This document shows, piece after piece, positions 32,921 to 42,400 of a stretch of 47,653 nucleotides of DNA. The notes under the pieces are model-generated. The model did no database searches. It worked only from the letters and a program-made list of their open reading frames with translations, and was not told the DNA's origin. Source of the DNA: Oligoflexia bacterium (GTDB lineage: Bacteria > Bdellovibrionota > UBA1018); contig JACMNQ010000011.1 of NCBI GenBank assembly GCA_014378465.1, positions 1-47,653 on the forward strand, in the 5' to 3' direction. Within the stretch, counting starts at the first letter, position 1. Each line of letters begins with the position of its first letter. A program made the position numbers and the translations under genes.

Positions 32921-32936
32921 TTTGAACATGTTCAAA
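32921..32936. promoter_or_regulatory. Palindromic operator, probable TetR site
   Basis: TTTGAACATGTTCAAA is a perfect 16-bp palindrome, centred between tetR (start 32906) and the divergent gene (start about 32943). Position and symmetry fit a TetR-dimer operator controlling both directions. Confidence 0.65.
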
Positions 32937-32942
32937 TATTTG

Positions 32943-33089
32943 ATGAGACCGAACTTCGACTTCATGGGCCTCGCAGTGATCGCGTTTCTCCAATTGCATC
33001 CAGCGTGGGCAGGTTTCAATTATTTGCCTTCGAAGGAAACTTCAGCGGCAATCCAGAAAATGCAGGAACATAGGCTTTCGGAGGCGGAG
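32943..33089 (+). pseudogene. 5' fragment of an exported protein gene, cut by IS21
   Basis: From ATG 32943 (an in-frame ATG also lies at 32928 inside the operator) the frame encodes MRPNFDFMGLAVIAFLQLHPAWAG, a signal peptide ending near AWA. It continues FNYLPSKETSAAIQKMQEHRLSEAE before running into the IS21 left end. The start resembles that of TolC-like outer-membrane efflux factors, which often sit first in TetR-controlled efflux operons. That identity is inference from about 25 mature residues. Confidence 0.55.
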
Positions 33090-34660
33090 TGTTCCGTCCC
33101 AGATAACCGACGACAGTTTTCGTAGCTCTATTCCCACATAGACGACGACACTTTGGGGCGACTCATTCCCAGATACTCGACGACAGTATCGGATGGGGTA
33201 TTCCCAGATATCGGACGACACTTTCCGGGGTCCCATTCCCAGATACCTGACGACACCTGATTTTGCAGTGCAGCAGTGATTTATTCTCATTCGGGCCAAG
33301 GTGGTCCGCAAGGGAGATGACTCACTGTGACGCGCAAAGCAAGGAAGAGACTGATGGACCGGAAAATTGTGGAGTTGTTGATCGAGGGCAAAAGCGCGCG
33401 CGAGATCATGCGGTTGCTGAAACTTGGGGATCGCCGGGTTCGTAAGATCAGGATGCTGGCCGAGGAGTATGGCTATGTCAGAACCGCAGACGGTGCTCCT
33501 GAAGTAGTGCTGGTGCCGCTGCCGCACTATCCGGAGGCTCTGTTCCCAGACGGCCCTGATGGACGGGAGAGCAAGGCAAGTGATGCGAACACTTTGATCC
33601 TGGCGCGCAAGCCCTGGATTACTGAGCGCCTTGAGATCGGCTGGCACCCGATCACGGTTTTTGAGGAGCTTGGGATTTCGGTTTCTCGCTCAAGCTTTTA
33701 CCGTTTCCTGCACCGCCACGGACTTTTTGAAATCTCAGACAACTCGCGCAAGCGCGTCGTCCCTGAGATCAGGCACTCGCCCGGCGAAGCGCTGATTTTG
33801 GACTGGGGAAAGCTCCGGGACGTAACTGATCCCTTGAGCGGAAGAAAACGGACCCTCTGGGCCTTCGTTGGCGTGCTCGGGTACTCGCGCTACCTCATGG
33901 TGAGGCTCGTCTGGAGCAATGAAACGAAGCTCACGCTGGTTACGATCGAAAGCATGCTCAGAGAGATGGGAGGGGTCCCACTGCGCATCACGTCTGATAA
34001 TCCAAAATGTTTTTCGATCACGGCGTCGCTCTATGAGCCCATTTTAAATCCCTCCTTCGAGCGCATGGCGGGCCACTACGGGATCAGGATCGAGTGTCTG
34101 CCGCCGGCTGACCCGCAGAAAAAAGGGAAAGTCGAGCGCATGATGCCCTTTGTTCGCAGGCTCTACGAGGCGCACGGCGATGAGTGGCATGGGATCGAGG
34201 AGTCGCAGGCGTACTTGGACCGGAAACTCGCCTTGGCCAATGAGCGCACTCACGGAAGCACAAGAATGAAACCCGTGCAGCAGTTTGTAGAAATTGAGGC
34301 TCCTGCCTTAAAACCCCTTCCCGCTCTCGCCTATGAACCTGAAGAGGTCGCAGACGCAGTGGTCAGGCGTGATGGTCATGTGCGCTTTGACAACAAGTAC
34401 TATTCCCTGGATGAAAAGTTGATCGGCGAAAAAGTGCTGATCCTTGCGACGTCTGAGCGGATCTCGGTCTACCACCAGGGTCACCTCGCTGAAACCCATG
34501 AGAGGATCCCGTCTGATGATCCATCGCGGATGAAGCAAACCAAACTCCACCACCGTAAGCCCTGGGAGCGCGAGATCGAAAATGGCTCCATTTACCGGGC
34601 TCGCGCCCTGAAGCTTGGGCCTGATGTCGAGCGCTTCGTGCTGGGACTTCTCAATCAGGG
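33090..34660 (+). mobile_element. IS21-family element, truncated at its right end
   Basis: It contains the left-end repeat array and istA, but istB and the right terminus are missing. The element stops where the IS3-family element begins at 34661. The left edge at about 33090 is estimated from where the interrupted gene loses sense and the first repeat begins. Confidence 0.75.
33096..33260 (+). repeat. Five 35-bp direct repeats at the IS21 left end
   Basis: Units start at 33096, 33131, 33166, 33201 and 33236, an exact 35-bp period. Each contains TCCCAGATA followed by GACGACA (CCCACATA in the second copy). Multiple terminal repeats are known transposase-binding sites in IS21-family elements. 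Spacer sequences between the cores are not conserved and there is no cas gene, so this is not CRISPR. Confidence 0.8.
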
Positions 34661-34679
34661 TGAACCTACCCCGATTTAG
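33327..34679 (+). pseudogene. istA: IS21-family transposase IstA, C-terminally truncated
   Basis: 450 codons against about 500 for full IstA. An N-terminal HTH (RKIVELLIEGKSAREIMRLLKLGDRRVRKI) is followed by the DDE integrase core: ALILDWGKLRD, RITSDNPKCF and KKGKVERMMPF. The native sequence ends at LLNQG; the last residues EPTPI are read from the adjoining IS3 end. The GTG start has GGGAGA upstream. Without istB (the AAA+ helper) the element is unlikely to transpose by itself. Confidence 0.85.
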
Positions 34680-34691
34680 TGGACACGCGAC

Positions 34692-35564
34692 TCACGCGGC
34701 GAGAGACTCCTCGAATTGGACGGGTGACTTGTATCCAAGCGAGGAATGAAGACGCTGACGGTTGTACCAGACTTCGATGTACTCGAATATGGCTTTCTTT
34801 GCTTCTGATTTCGTCTTGAAATCATTCCGGTAAACGAGTTCCTTTTTTAGTGTTCCAAAGAAACTTTCTGCAAATGCATTGTCATAGCAGTTTCCCTTTC
34901 TCGACATGCTGGCGGTGATGCCGTGCTCTTTCAGTTTCTTACGGTAGTCGGCTGATGCGTACTGCGAGCCTCGGTCGGAATGACTGAGGAGACTGACTGC
35001 GACAGCGCCACCTTGCCGTCCCAGAGCCATCTCAAGCGCCTGCAGGAGGAGTTCTGTTCGCATGTGATCCTCAACCGCAAAGCCCGTCACCTTGCGCGTG
35101 AAGAGATCAAGATAGGTTCCTAAAAACAGAAATCCCTCTCCGGTCGGAACGTATGTGATGTCACTTGCCCAGGTCTTGTTCGGAGCCACTGGATGCGTTG
35201 CAGGTTCTTCAGTTTGAAAGATCCTCTCGGCCAGAGGAAGCTCATGTTTTGAGTCGGTCGTATGAACCCGGAAACGCTTCTTGATCAGGCCTGAAATACC
35301 CTCTTTTTTCATCAGTCTTGAAACCTTGCCACGACTTACAGGCTTTCTTCCGTCCTGCGTGAGCTTGGCATGAAGTCTCGGGAGACCGTAGGTGCCCCGG
35401 CTCTCCACGTGAATTTTTTTCATCTCCATCACTAACTCTACGTTCTGCTTTGATCGTTCGGACACTGGACGCCTCCGCCATGCATAGAGACCACTGCGAC
35501 TGACCTGAAGGGCCTGGCAAGAGAGTTTGACCGCAATGTTCTCGCTTACCATTTGTTCAACCAA
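34692..35564 (-). CDS. IS3-family transposase OrfB (DDE integrase)
   Basis: About 290 residues. An HTH_21-like N-terminal region (GTYGLPRLHAKL) precedes the rve core with the DDE triad: Asp in WASDITYVPT, Asp in SHSDRGSQYAS and Glu in NAFAESFFGTLKKE. The frame is open upstream through orfA's end, so the natural product is probably an OrfAB fusion made by -1 frameshifting; the TTG at 35564 is only a formal start. Confidence 0.93.
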   Translation of the reverse strand: MVEQMVSENIAVKLSCQALQVSRSGLYAWRRRPVSERSKQNVELVMEMKKIHVESRGTYGLPRLHAKLTQDGRKPVSRGKVSRLMKKEGISGLIKKRFRVHTTDSKHELPLAERIFQTEEPATHPVAPNKTWASDITYVPTGEGFLFLGTYLDLFTRKVTGFAVEDHMRTELLLQALEMALGRQGGAVAVSLLSHSDRGSQYASADYRKKLKEHGITASMSRKGNCYDNAFAESFFGTLKKELVYRNDFKTKSEAKKAIFEYIEVWYNRQRLHSSLGYKSPVQFEESLAA

Positions 35565-35572
35565 CTGAAATT

Positions 35573-35887
35573 TTACTTCAGGTGGTCCTGCGAGAAAAAA
35601 GCCGCTGCCGACTTCAGGATGTGATTCACTTTCTTCAGATCCGCATTCTCGCGACGAAGTCGCTTCAGCTCTTCAGCGTCAGTGGCGGATAGTGGAGCTG
35701 AGGCCGAACCTACCTTGCTCGTCTGGCTTCCAAATTTCGCGGCCCAGTTATGAATGCTTGCATCGGAAACGCCGAGCTGACGGGAAGCTTCTTTTCTGCT
35801 GCCGAGCGACTCTGCCAACTCAACTGCCTGCTGCTTGAACTCTTTCGTATAGGTCTTGTTTTTCATCTTTAAATCCCATTCTGACAC
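35573..35887 (-). CDS. IS3-family OrfA (HTH) with a frameshift signal
   Basis: 104 residues from GTG 35887 or 97 from ATG 35866. HTH_Tnp_1 domain: YTKEFKQQAVELAESLGSRKEASRQLGVSDASIHNWAAKFG, then a leucine-zipper-like segment (ELKRLRRENADLKKVNHILKSA). Near its 3' end the zero-frame heptamer T TTT TTC fits the X XXY YYZ slippery pattern. After a -1 slip the frame runs without stop into orfB. Confidence 0.9.
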   Translation of the reverse strand: MSEWDLKMKNKTYTKEFKQQAVELAESLGSRKEASRQLGVSDASIHNWAAKFGSQTSKVGSASAPLSATDAEELKRLRRENADLKKVNHILKSAAAFFSQDHLK

Positions 35888-35914
35888 CCATGGTTACCAC
35901 ACTTTCGGTGTCCA

Positions 35915-36718
35915 TCAAAACGGGGTAGCTCCAAACCCCGGCGCCCAGTGTCGGTAGATGAGGCCGTAACTCACAGCGATCAAGAGTGAGATGCAAAGTC
36001 CCAATGCGCCAAATCGTTTGACGATTGAACCTACTTCCGCCTCGAGCTGAGAAGGCTCATCCTGTTTGATTTTGAGGGTCTCCCCGATTCTTCCCATCTG
36101 AGTGAGGGATCCCGTTTTCGTCACCTTGGCGAGTGCACGGCCCGTGACAATCATACTTCCAGACAGAAGCGTGCCTTGTTCACCCACTCCAACACGCTTC
36201 TCCACAGGCAATGACTCGCCAGTCAGGAGCGATTCGTCGACTCTGAGATGTTGGGCTTCCAAAAGTGTGCAATCGGCAGCAACCCGGTCTCCCTCCCGAA
36301 CGATCAAAATGTCATCAGGCACCACTTCACTTCCAGCAATCCTCTTTTCATGTCCGGATCTCACGACCAGGGCGCGGGGACTCGCGAGATCCCGAAGTGC
36401 TTCCAGCGCCCTTTCGGACTTTGCCTGTTGAAAGAAACCAATCCCGACGACAAAAAGAATGGAGGCAAAGAGGGGTATACCCTCTTCCGGCTTTCCGAGA
36501 ATCAGATAGAGCAGCCCGCAAACAAGGAGAAGAACCACCATTGGCTCTTTCGCAACGCGCATGAGGATTTCAATTCGACTCTTCGGCTGGGAAGAAGGAA
36601 GCTCGTTTGGGCCAAACTTGATGAGGCGAGCCCTCACTTCGGACTCTGAGAGTCCCAGTTCATTTCCTGGTTCGGGCAAGAAGGGCTTTTGCAGGGGTTG
36701 CAATTTCTGAAGGAGCAT
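35915..36718 (-). pseudogene. P-type cation-transporting ATPase, N-terminal fragment
   Basis: Genuine sequence runs from 36718 to 35934 (about 260 residues); the last residues come from the IS3 end. The cation-ATPase N-terminal domain (GLSESEVRARLIKFGPNELP) is followed by TM1-TM2, the actuator domain with the dephosphorylation motif LLTGESLPV, and the start of TM3. The phosphorylation site DKTGT, nucleotide domain and remaining TM helices are missing, so it cannot function. It follows the Usp gene by 41 bp in the same direction. Confidence 0.88.
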
Positions 36719-36759
36719 TATTGACCTGCAGTACCGGAAAATGGCATATCAAGCTTCCC

Positions 36760-37779
36760 TCAAGCACTCCGTTTTCTGCGATGCTCGATGAGATCTTCGT
36801 TCAATTCTTTTTGCGTGATCGAGTAAAGGGGTTTGATCTCACGCCTCATTGCAGGATGAATGACCCAAACGGGATGAGTCGAGTTTCTCAAGATCTGGCG
36901 AGTCGTGCTTCCCAGGAAAATGATCTCAAGAGGGCCGCTGTGGGAGGCAAGGGCGATCATACCTGGATTTTTTTTCGCGAATTCCAGAATCGCAGTGGCT
37001 GCACTTCCGGTGAGCTTCTCATCGAGAACGTAAGCTGCCGAAATGCCTCTTGAGACCGCGTCCTTGACCCAGAGCGCGGCGTTTTCCTTTCTGACTTCAG
37101 TCTCCTCCTTGATAATATGTTGATATTGGGGATAAGCACTGAAGGCGAGATCGAAGACTGGAGAAGGATAGAATGATAACTTGTGGAAGATCGTGATTTT
37201 ACTTCCTGATGTTTTGGCAATCTCCAGAATTCTGTCATAAGCTTCCCGAGACTCATCCGAAAAATCCGTCGGGAAAATGATATTTTTCAGGTCAGCGGTT
37301 CGATTCCAGCTCGGATTCACGACGATCAGTGGAATATCCGAACGAAGCGTGAGTGTTTCCACAAAGCTTCCTGTGAACAGTCTTCGCACTCCCCTTTTCG
37401 CGTGAGTACTGGCGAAAATGATTTCCGCCCCTATTTTCTTCGAATAATTTGTGAGCAGATCCGCGCCTTCACGATGAGTGAGAAATGGATCGGAAATCAC
37501 ATGCAGCGGCTTGAGATGAGGTATCTTGATACGCTTGACGATCGCAGAAAACCTCTTTTGCGCGTCTTTGCGAAGATTCAATTCAAAATCTTTCGGAATC
37601 CCAAGTCCCACCTCAAGAGGGGCCAGATTTCCCATGAAGAGATAGACTGGAACCACGTGAGCAGGCAGATTTCTGGTAAACGCTTGAATAGCCAGGGCTG
37701 CGGATCGCTGAAGCTGACTGTCGGTCGCGAATGGATCGACCGCCCACACCATAATTTTCACTTTTGATTTTTCAGTCAT
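36760..37779 (-). CDS. Tandem-domain universal stress protein
   Basis: 339 residues. The first Usp domain (about 5-152, KIMVWAVDPF to IPLIVVNP) and the second (about 160-310, KNIIFPTDFSDESREAYDRILEIAK) follow the alpha/beta UspA fold. The second domain carries HSGPLEIIFLGSTTRQILRNSTHPVWV, a GS-T/R variant of the ATP-binding loop. GGGAGATG precedes the ATG. Such proteins accumulate in starvation or hypoxia. It belongs to a minus-strand stress cluster with another Usp and a GH65 enzyme. Confidence 0.85.
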   Translation of the reverse strand: MTEKSKVKIMVWAVDPFATDSQLQRSAALAIQAFTRNLPAHVVPVYLFMGNLAPLEVGLGIPKDFELNLRKDAQKRFSAIVKRIKIPHLKPLHVISDPFLTHREGADLLTNYSKKIGAEIIFASTHAKRGVRRLFTGSFVETLTLRSDIPLIVVNPSWNRTADLKNIIFPTDFSDESREAYDRILEIAKTSGSKITIFHKLSFYPSPVFDLAFSAYPQYQHIIKEETEVRKENAALWVKDAVSRGISAAYVLDEKLTGSAATAILEFAKKNPGMIALASHSGPLEIIFLGSTTRQILRNSTHPVWVIHPAMRREIKPLYSITQKELNEDLIEHRRKRSA

Positions 37780-37823
37780 GAATCATCTCCCTTTCAATCG
37801 ATCTTACGCATTTCAACTCAAGA

Positions 37824-38543
37824 CTATCCGGCCATTGCCGCTTTTTGTTCGATGAGTTTTTTCAGAATCTGAAGATCTTCGTCCATCCTCAGGCGAGGAT
37901 CAAAGCCAAGAAAATGAACAGTGGCGTAGCCCAGTGCTCCGCCCGGCGGAGCGTAGGAGAGCTGAACCTGAATGCGTGTTCTCCCATCAGAAATCTGGGA
38001 CAGTTGAAAGCTGCCTGTGCTCTGAACGACTGCCCCGGTTGCGCTCTTCCAACTGATCAACTGATTTTCCAGAAGCCCCACCACGAAAGTATCCCAGTGG
38101 ACTGATGCATGTCCCACACCTTTGGCAGTCCAGCGAAGTCCACCCCGGTCATTGAGTCGCACCTCACTGATGTGAGACATGAATTTCGGATAATTCGAAA
38201 AATCCCTCAGAAAACTGAAGGCTCCGTCAATCGAAGAATTCAAGATGATCGTCCGATTCAGACGAATGACTGGATTGGCAATCAGACCGACCAGCTCGGT
38301 CACATTCCTGTTGCTCACAGCCCGGAGCAGGCTTGCCACGCCGAACCACCTGGCCAGCGTTTTCCATTCTGGCTGGAGCTTGGCAGAAGAGAGACAACTG
38401 AAAAGGCCCAGTGCGCCCAACGCAACTCGCGGGAGGGGCGTCCACCGGGGCTGCAGAAACTCCGACTCGTAACCAAAATGCATTGCCTGGGGCTCCAATC
38501 GTTCCACTGCAGTCAATCTCGAAAGAGGCCCGGATTCATTCAT
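37824..38543 (-). CDS. SRPBCC (polyketide cyclase/dehydrase-like) protein
   Basis: 239 residues. An N-terminal region with hydrophobic stretches (LPRVALGALGLFSCL and a second near WFGVASLLRAV) precedes an SRPBCC domain beginning TIILNSSIDGAFSFLRDFSNYPKFMSHISEVRL, the pattern of Polyketide_cyc2 proteins. The DUF-like N-terminus may be membrane-associated. Small ligands or lipids are likely partners; none can be named. It lies between the two Usp genes. Confidence 0.75.
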   Translation of the reverse strand: MNESGPLSRLTAVERLEPQAMHFGYESEFLQPRWTPLPRVALGALGLFSCLSSAKLQPEWKTLARWFGVASLLRAVSNRNVTELVGLIANPVIRLNRTIILNSSIDGAFSFLRDFSNYPKFMSHISEVRLNDRGGLRWTAKGVGHASVHWDTFVVGLLENQLISWKSATGAVVQSTGSFQLSQISDGRTRIQVQLSYAPPGGALGYATVHFLGFDPRLRMDEDLQILKKLIEQKAAMAG

Positions 38544-38589
38544 GGTGTTTTCTCACAGGACTCTGCTTCTGCAATAGCCGTACGAAAAT

Positions 38590-39402
38590 TCATGCCGCGA
38601 AGTCCAGGCCGACGTGAAGAGTCGCCAACCCCGTCCCCCTCGAACGCACCAGAAGAATCGGCAAATCCGTCGATTTCAAAAGCTCCTTGACGGTCTTTGC
38701 ACGCCCAGGCTCCATGTGTCCCTTGATTTCGATGACGAGGAGTCCGACGGATCGTCGACTCACCTGCTTTTTGATTTCTTCGAGCGCATCGCCGGTGGAA
38801 TGAATGAAATTTCGAATGATTCGTTTCTGACTCGGACTTGAGTACGGGCTTGCACGGGCCACGAATTGTTCGATTCTCCCTGGATATTCATGGTGAAACT
38901 GGTCACTCATGCCGCCCAACAGTGAGAGATCCCCAGCCTCTGAGCCATTGCGACCCGTCACATGCAGAAGATCCACCGGCACTTGATGGGAATTGCCATA
39001 GTTGATCGCCCACTCCACAGCGGGATTGAGAGTCGACTCCCCACTCATGGGCACCAGCAGCGAGGCGAAAGGACAGTGAGCTTCAAGCAGCTTCTGCGTC
39101 AGCAGAAGAACGGGGCAGTCTCCAGCGCCCATGAGTCCAGAGATCCAGCTCCTTCGTGAATCTGCTTCCGGATCCATCCGTCCAGGCTTTCCGAGGATGA
39201 TCAGATCCACGGCCTGACTTCTCATGACTTCAAGTACCTGACCCAGAAAAGAATCCGCTCCCGACTCCACTCCAGCAGCAACCACGATCAATTTGCAGGA
39301 CCAGCTTGCCGCGAGACGAGTTGCGCTTGCGACGAGGATTTCTCGCGCAGCCCATGAATCTTCCGGAACCATCGCCAGCACCAGAATCTTGTTCTTTTTC
39401 AT
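38590..39402 (-). CDS. Universal stress protein family protein
   Basis: 270 residues with two Usp-like halves (KILVLAMVPEDSWAAREILVASATRL, then FASLLVPMSGESTLNPAVEWAINYGNSHQVPVDLLHV). GGAGGCTGC precedes the ATG. The C-terminal half ends in ELLKSTDLPILLVRS, standard for UspA. The first half is divergent. It starts inside the stop of the GH65 gene (ATGA), so the two are translationally coupled. Confidence 0.75.
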   Translation of the reverse strand: MKKNKILVLAMVPEDSWAAREILVASATRLAASWSCKLIVVAAGVESGADSFLGQVLEVMRSQAVDLIILGKPGRMDPEADSRRSWISGLMGAGDCPVLLLTQKLLEAHCPFASLLVPMSGESTLNPAVEWAINYGNSHQVPVDLLHVTGRNGSEAGDLSLLGGMSDQFHHEYPGRIEQFVARASPYSSPSQKRIIRNFIHSTGDALEEIKKQVSRRSVGLLVIEIKGHMEPGRAKTVKELLKSTDLPILLVRSRGTGLATLHVGLDFAA

Positions 39403-42400
39403 GCAGCCTCCTCAGAACGCGGTTTGAGAGCGGTCCAGAGTGTCGGAAGCTCTGCAGCTCTCGCTTTGAGAATGTGAAAGACGAGTGCCTGCCATGCTGC
39501 ACCCATGCACCCGAGGTGCACGCCCAGAGCGGTGTTCTGCATGAGATCCAGCAAGTCAAAGTGCACCGATTGTGACCAGAACTTCTCGGCGGCAGTCCAC
39601 CTGGAAATCTGCGCGGCGATGGCTGCGTGAACAGGAGGGGAGAGACTGCTCCCGTGATCCGTCAGGGGTTCATAGAAATCATAATTGGCTGCGACTTCCG
39701 CTTTCGAAAGTGCGGAGGGAAACAGAAAAGGGATCATCAGAACGTCCGCCTGTTTGATGACCTGACTTCGATTGATCCCTTCCCAGTTCAAAAGACGGGA
39801 GAGCGGCGCACTGAAAAGTTCAGTGGGTTTGAGTTCGACTTTTTTGAGATCAAAAAATCCGCGAAATTGTTCGATGACGCCGCTTTGATTCGGCCCGGGA
39901 CACCAGAGGCGGGTTTGAACATCATTCCAGCGCAGCAGTTCCGCCGGCGTGATCTTCAATTTTTCAGTGAGGTTCTCCCAGCCTCCGTCCGCGGACTTTC
40001 GCAGCCAGTCGCAGGTAGCGAGTGCCTTCTGCAGATTGAACCGCGCCATCCAGTTCGTATAGGCGTTGTCGTCGACGTCATGATGGTACTCATCGGGCCC
40101 CACGACTTTCACGATATGATAGGACTCACCCTCCCAGTTCACTCGGCTCGCCCAGAAGCGCGCGGTCTCCACCATAATTTCGGCGCCGAAGGCCTTCATC
40201 CAGCCGTCATCCCGAGTGGTCTGCCAATAGTTCCAGACTGCGTGAGCCACTCCAGCGGTGACGTGAATCTGCTGAGAGCCTGTGAAAATCGGGATGTCCC
40301 GGTTCGCACTCTTCAGGTAGATCTCGCCCGGAGTGACGTCGTATCCGGACCGGGTGGACTCCCAGGCGTAACAGGCCCCCGCGTAGCCCATGCCTTTGGC
40401 TCTCTGTTTTGCACCGTTTAAAGTTCCATATCGGTAGTCGAGACAATTTCTCGCGAGCTCAGGCTGAGCCTGCAGAAGAAACGGAAAAACGAAGACTTCA
40501 GCATCCCAGAAGATATGGCCCTCATAGGCCCGGCCGCTCAGGCCCCGTGCGCTCACTGACGCCGTGGCGACTTTCGGTGCGGCGATCCTGAGATGATAGG
40601 AATTGAATCTCTGTGCTTCGGTCAGATCGGTGCGTTTTCCAAAATCCAGATCGCACCCGTCCCAGAACTTGCGCCAGCATCCGGCATGAGCAGCCACTGC
40701 ACGACCCATCTCTCCGAACGTTCTGAACTCAGAAAAATCAAGGAGCCGCTGCCCAGGGTTCTCCGAAAGCTGCACGATATGAATCAGTCTCAGGACTCGT
40801 AGAGGATGATTCACATCCAGCTGAGCCCTGATCGAGGCTTGCCGGGTCTCAGTACCGTTCACTAGCATCCGGGTCGCGGTAATGACCCTGTACAGGTTCG
40901 CTCCCACTTCCATCTCGATCAGGTCAGCGCAGTCGCTTTTGGAAACCGGTCTGGAGATTCGGGTCAAGTGAGGATGCCTGATCTGAAGATCCGGATCGTC
41001 GCACGAGGTGAGAAGCTCGATCCATTCCGGCTCTTCGGCTTGAGAGCGAATTTCAATTTCCTGAAGCAGAAGCTCCGGATCCGAGAGTGAAGCCATTCGA
41101 GCCGTGCGAACATCGAGCTGCGACAGGTGCTCGGCCTTTCCGAACGAAAAATCTTCAAAGAGAACTCCGGTCCTCATGTCAAGCGTGCGGCCGACGGAAG
41201 AGTGCCCCACCTTTCCCGGGATCAACTCCTGCCCACGGTACCGAAGCTTGAGATGAAAGGGAGACGGAAAAGTGACGATCTCCACTTCTGACCCCGTTGA
41301 ACGATTTCTGGTCATGAACTCCACCTCTGAATAGGGCAGGTTCCCGGCCTTGTTCCCGTAAATACCCGCGACTATCAGATCACTCTGTGAACTTGGAATG
41401 GGAAAACTGAGCGCCCCCCGAATTCCCAGTGAACCGTTTCCCACCGTGAAGAGGGACTCGAACTCTCCCTCCCGGGTGGCGTCGAACCCTTCCTGCTCGA
41501 GCAGCCACGCGGGATCATCACTCCTCCAGCCGTCAAGAAACAGAGCCAATTTCAGGGGTCCGCCGCTCGCTGCTCTCAACTCGATCTGGGATGAAAGAAG
41601 CTCCAGAAATTTTCGAGGGCCTCCCGGGACATGAAGTACCCAATCTGGAACGCCTTGTGGCTCAACTCCAACCGAAATGAACTGCGCCAGCTCCAATCCA
41701 GGTCGCTTCGCCAGGGAATCGCTCCCCGGAAGCCCTCCCATCGGTCCGAGCTCGTCTCCCACGAAGAGCATCTCATTGGCCAAGAAACCCCGCTCATGCA
41801 TGAGTGTCTTCTGGATCCAGTCCACCGAGTCGCCTTTATCCGTCAATCCGATTTCGACGTGCTTGATATCGGAGGTGATTCGGGCCGAAGGCAGACCCGC
41901 CTGTCGCGCGCACTGCTGCGCAAGCTGGATGACCTGATTGAGCCCCGCCAGATCCGCAGCCTTCACGCGCATCTCGACGGCCTCGAAAAGCCGCCCAAAT
42001 TCAGACTTTCCCGGGTTTTGCCAGGAGGCCACCGGGATCAAATCAATTTTCCTCCGGTTCAGGCGATCCCGAATCACTTCGACCTGAAGTCCACGAAGCG
42101 AAAGTTCAGCTTTGAGCTGGCTCGCCGCATGGTCGAGCGCCGCATCCTCCTCTGAAGTCGCCTGGCGCAAGTGCACTCGCTGATGTTCACCAAACCGGTC
42201 AAAGGAAAAGACCTCGGAACCGCGATTGGTGCACACGAAGAGATTCTTCTTGGCCAGCGGTGACAACGACGCGAGACAGATCGCATCAAGGCTCGGGAAA
42301 CTCGTCCCGGTAATAATCACACAAGTCACGCCGGCTCGAAGAAGCGACTCCAAAAGTGCTGTCAGGTCTCCTGCAAATTCTGACCGGTTCGACACGGCGG

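Larger units (their letters stand above)
34661..35933 (-). mobile_element. IS3-family insertion sequence, intact orfAB
   Basis: 1273 bp. The two ends read TGAACCTACCCCG (left) and, on the opposite strand, TGGAGCTACCCCG (right), matching at 11 of 13 positions with the terminal TG...CA typical of IS3; the match continues imperfectly into TTT..TGGACAC. orfA and orfB lie between. The flanking 3 bp differ (GGG left, AAC right), so no target duplication is seen. Left flank is istA, right flank is a P-type ATPase gene. Confidence 0.88.

Noticed and set aside
33096..33260. Short regularly spaced direct repeats, considered as CRISPR
   Set aside because: The period is 35 bp with only about 16 bp conserved, spacers are too short, no cas genes are present and an IstA gene follows directly; these are IS21 terminal repeats.
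34661..35933. Target-site duplication for the IS3 element
   Set aside because: Checked 3- and 4-bp flanks at both ends (GGG versus AAC next to the TG/CA termini); they do not match.
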